In this document: positions 6,485 through 7,554 of the stretch, piece after piece
Numbering within the stretch: position 1 is the first letter of the stretch
Layout of the letters: the number at the start of each line of letters is the position of its first letter
NCBI GenBank assembly: GCA_938003515.1
Contig: CALKYL010000175.1
Location: forward strand, 1-7,554
Direction: 5' to 3'
Length of the DNA: 7,554 nt
From: an uncultured bacterium
Lineage (GTDB): Bacteria > Planctomycetota > UBA1135 > UBA2386
The notes under the pieces: model-generated
The model's input: the letters and a program-made list of their open reading frames with translations, nothing else
Told to the model about the DNA's origin: nothing
The model's database searches: none
Made by a program: the position numbers and the translations under genes

Positions 6485-7554
6485 CTCCCCAGCAGCGCCG
6501 ACAGCTCGTCGAGCGGGATCGCCACGGCGGTGCGGCCCATGCCGGTGGTCGTCTCCGCCGCGCACAGCGAGTCGACGATCGCCTGCTCGGTCGCGTCGGC
6601 GACGGCGACGAACAGCGGCGAGAGGCGGTTGCCGCGCAGCGGCGGCGCGTCGAAGCCGGCGGTCGAGAACGCGATCGCGTAGTCGCCGCTGCCGTGCGAG
6701 AAGGACGCGCCGGTGCGCGCCATGCCGGCGAAGGCGCGCTCCGCGAGGCGCTCGAGCCCGCGCTGGTCGAGCGGCGCGTCGGTCGCGACGACGATCATGC
6801 ACGAGCCGTCCCGGTCGTCGGCCGACGCGCGCGGGTCGAGGTGCTCGTGCACCGGCACCCCGTCGACGACGAGCCGGCCGCCGAAGTTGGTCTGCACCAG
6901 CACGCCGACCGTGTGCTCGGCGGCGCGCCGCGAGCTCGAGCCGATGCCGCCCTTCCAACCGCAGCAGATCGTGCCGGCTCCCGCGCCGACCGCGCCGACC
7001 GGCACGTCGCCGGTCGTGGCCGCGGCGATCGCGCGCGCTACGTGCTCGGCGCCGACCGGGCGCGCGCGCACGTCCGACAGCCGTCCGTCATTGGTCTCGC
7101 CGACGACGACGTTCGCCGAACGCACGACCTCGTTGCCCGGCAGCGCGAGCAGCCAGTCGAGCAGCCCGTCCGCGACCCGGTGCACGTTGAGCGTGCCGCA
7201 GAGCGCGATCGGGCTCTCGAGCTCGCCGAGCTCGCGGAGCTGCGTCGCGCCGACGAGCTTGCCGAACCCGTTCCGGACGACGAGGCCGGCCGGCAGCCTG
7301 GTGCGGTAGGGGTTGCCGGGACTCTGGCCGTCGACCTGCGGCAGCACCACGGTGACGCCGGTGTGCAGCCGGTCGCCGTCGTGCAGCGTGGCGTGACCGA
7401 CCGCGACGCCGGCCACGTCGGTGATCGCGTCGCGCGGCCCGCTCGGCAGCCGGCCGACGTGCACGCCGAGCTCGCGCGCGCGCCGGCGCAGGTCGCCGGA
7501 CGGCGCTCGGGTCGCCGGAGCCGCCGAGTCCGCGGCGTGCTCGAGTCCGCCGTC
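6481..7554 (-). CDS. P1 family (S58, DmpA/BapA-type) autoprocessing aminopeptidase, 5' end open at window edge
   Basis: The frame runs from the right edge to TGA at 6481-6483. Family features, numbered from the in-frame GTG at 7464, are: AITDVAGVAVGHATL (13-27), VTVVLP, RNGFGKLVGATQL (64-76), VVVGETNDGRLSD (119-131), GTICCGWKGGIGSSSR (164-179) and GSCMIVVATDAPL (220-232). In DmpA-type enzymes a Gly-Ser bond at the last site is self-cleaved, and the freed N-terminal Ser of the beta chain is the nucleophile; here that is G220/S221. The family removes N-terminal residues from small peptides or amides, some with D- or beta-amino acids. GTG 7464 is a possible start, but the 30 codons before it are also open and include RARELGV, which resembles the usual family N-terminus (RARDLG). 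The true start is therefore probably beyond the window. No other ATG, GTG or TTG is in frame upstream. It is translationally coupled to the NYN gene. Confidence 0.9.
   Translation of the reverse strand, partial: DGGLEHAADSAAPATRAPSGDLRRRARELGVHVGRLPSGPRDAITDVAGVAVGHATLHDGDRLHTGVTVVLPQVDGQSPGNPYRTRLPAGLVVRNGFGKLVGATQLRELGELESPIALCGTLNVHRVADGLLDWLLALPGNEVVRSANVVVGETNDGRLSDVRARPVGAEHVARAIAAATTGDVPVGAVGAGAGTICCGWKGGIGSSSRRAAEHTVGVLVQTNFGGRLVVDGVPVHEHLDPRASADDRDGSCMIVVATDAPLDQRGLERLAERAFAGMARTGASFSHGSGDYAIAFSTAGFDAPPLRGNRLSPLFVAVADATEQAIVDSLCAAETTTGMGRTAVAIPLDELSALLGR

Noticed and set aside
6485..6958. Upstream extension of the NYN frame to 6958
   Set aside because: It is an alternative frame of the peptidase on the same strand with Arg/Ala-rich content. 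The GTG at 6484 starts right before the recognisable domain.
1..7554. CRISPR array, tRNA, rRNA, insertion sequence ends, phage genes
   Set aside because: No spaced direct repeats, clover-leaf sequence, rRNA motifs, transposase or terminal inverted repeats were seen on either strand.

Overview
This is a very GC-rich window: third codon positions are almost all G or C and long spurious antisense frames are common. It comes from a bacterium with a double-membrane envelope, because it encodes a periplasmic adaptor protein with MacB-type permeases. The phylum cannot be settled from the sequence; a high-GC Planctomycetota or deltaproteobacterial-type lineage would fit, but that is only an impression. 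No rRNA, tRNA, CRISPR array, insertion sequence or phage gene was found. Every stretch longer than 100 bases carries a gene.

Layout. On the minus strand, 72-530 is a universal stress protein gene broken by an in-frame amber codon. A 92-base divergent gap follows. A plus-strand operon then runs from 623 to 6072: membrane-fusion (adaptor) protein, ABC ATPase, two FtsX/MacB-type permeases, and a major facilitator superfamily (MFS) transporter. The genes are tightly packed, and the last two junctions are TGATG stop/start overlaps. From the right edge, the minus strand carries a P1/DmpA-type (S58) autoprocessing aminopeptidase, open to the window edge. It is followed by a NYN/PIN-like putative ribonuclease whose GTG start overlaps the peptidase stop. 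The NYN and MFS genes converge and overlap by 113 bases.

How the genes work together. The adaptor, ATPase and two permeases should form a MacAB-like ATP-driven export machine spanning inner membrane and periplasm, with an outer-membrane channel encoded elsewhere. The MFS protein, translated from the same operon, may add a second export route. As written, however, the ATPase is only 118 residues. It goes straight from just after Walker A to just before the H-loop, losing the Q-loop, ABC signature, Walker B and D-loop, so it should not hydrolyse ATP.

The most notable pattern is that three separate lesions lie in the first 2.3 kb: the amber stop in the stress gene, an arginine-rich patch in the adaptor that looks like two compensating one-base shifts, and the in-frame ATPase deletion. 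The 5 kb downstream looks intact. This is either local gene decay or local sequence or assembly error. I see no convincing evidence of an entirely new system.
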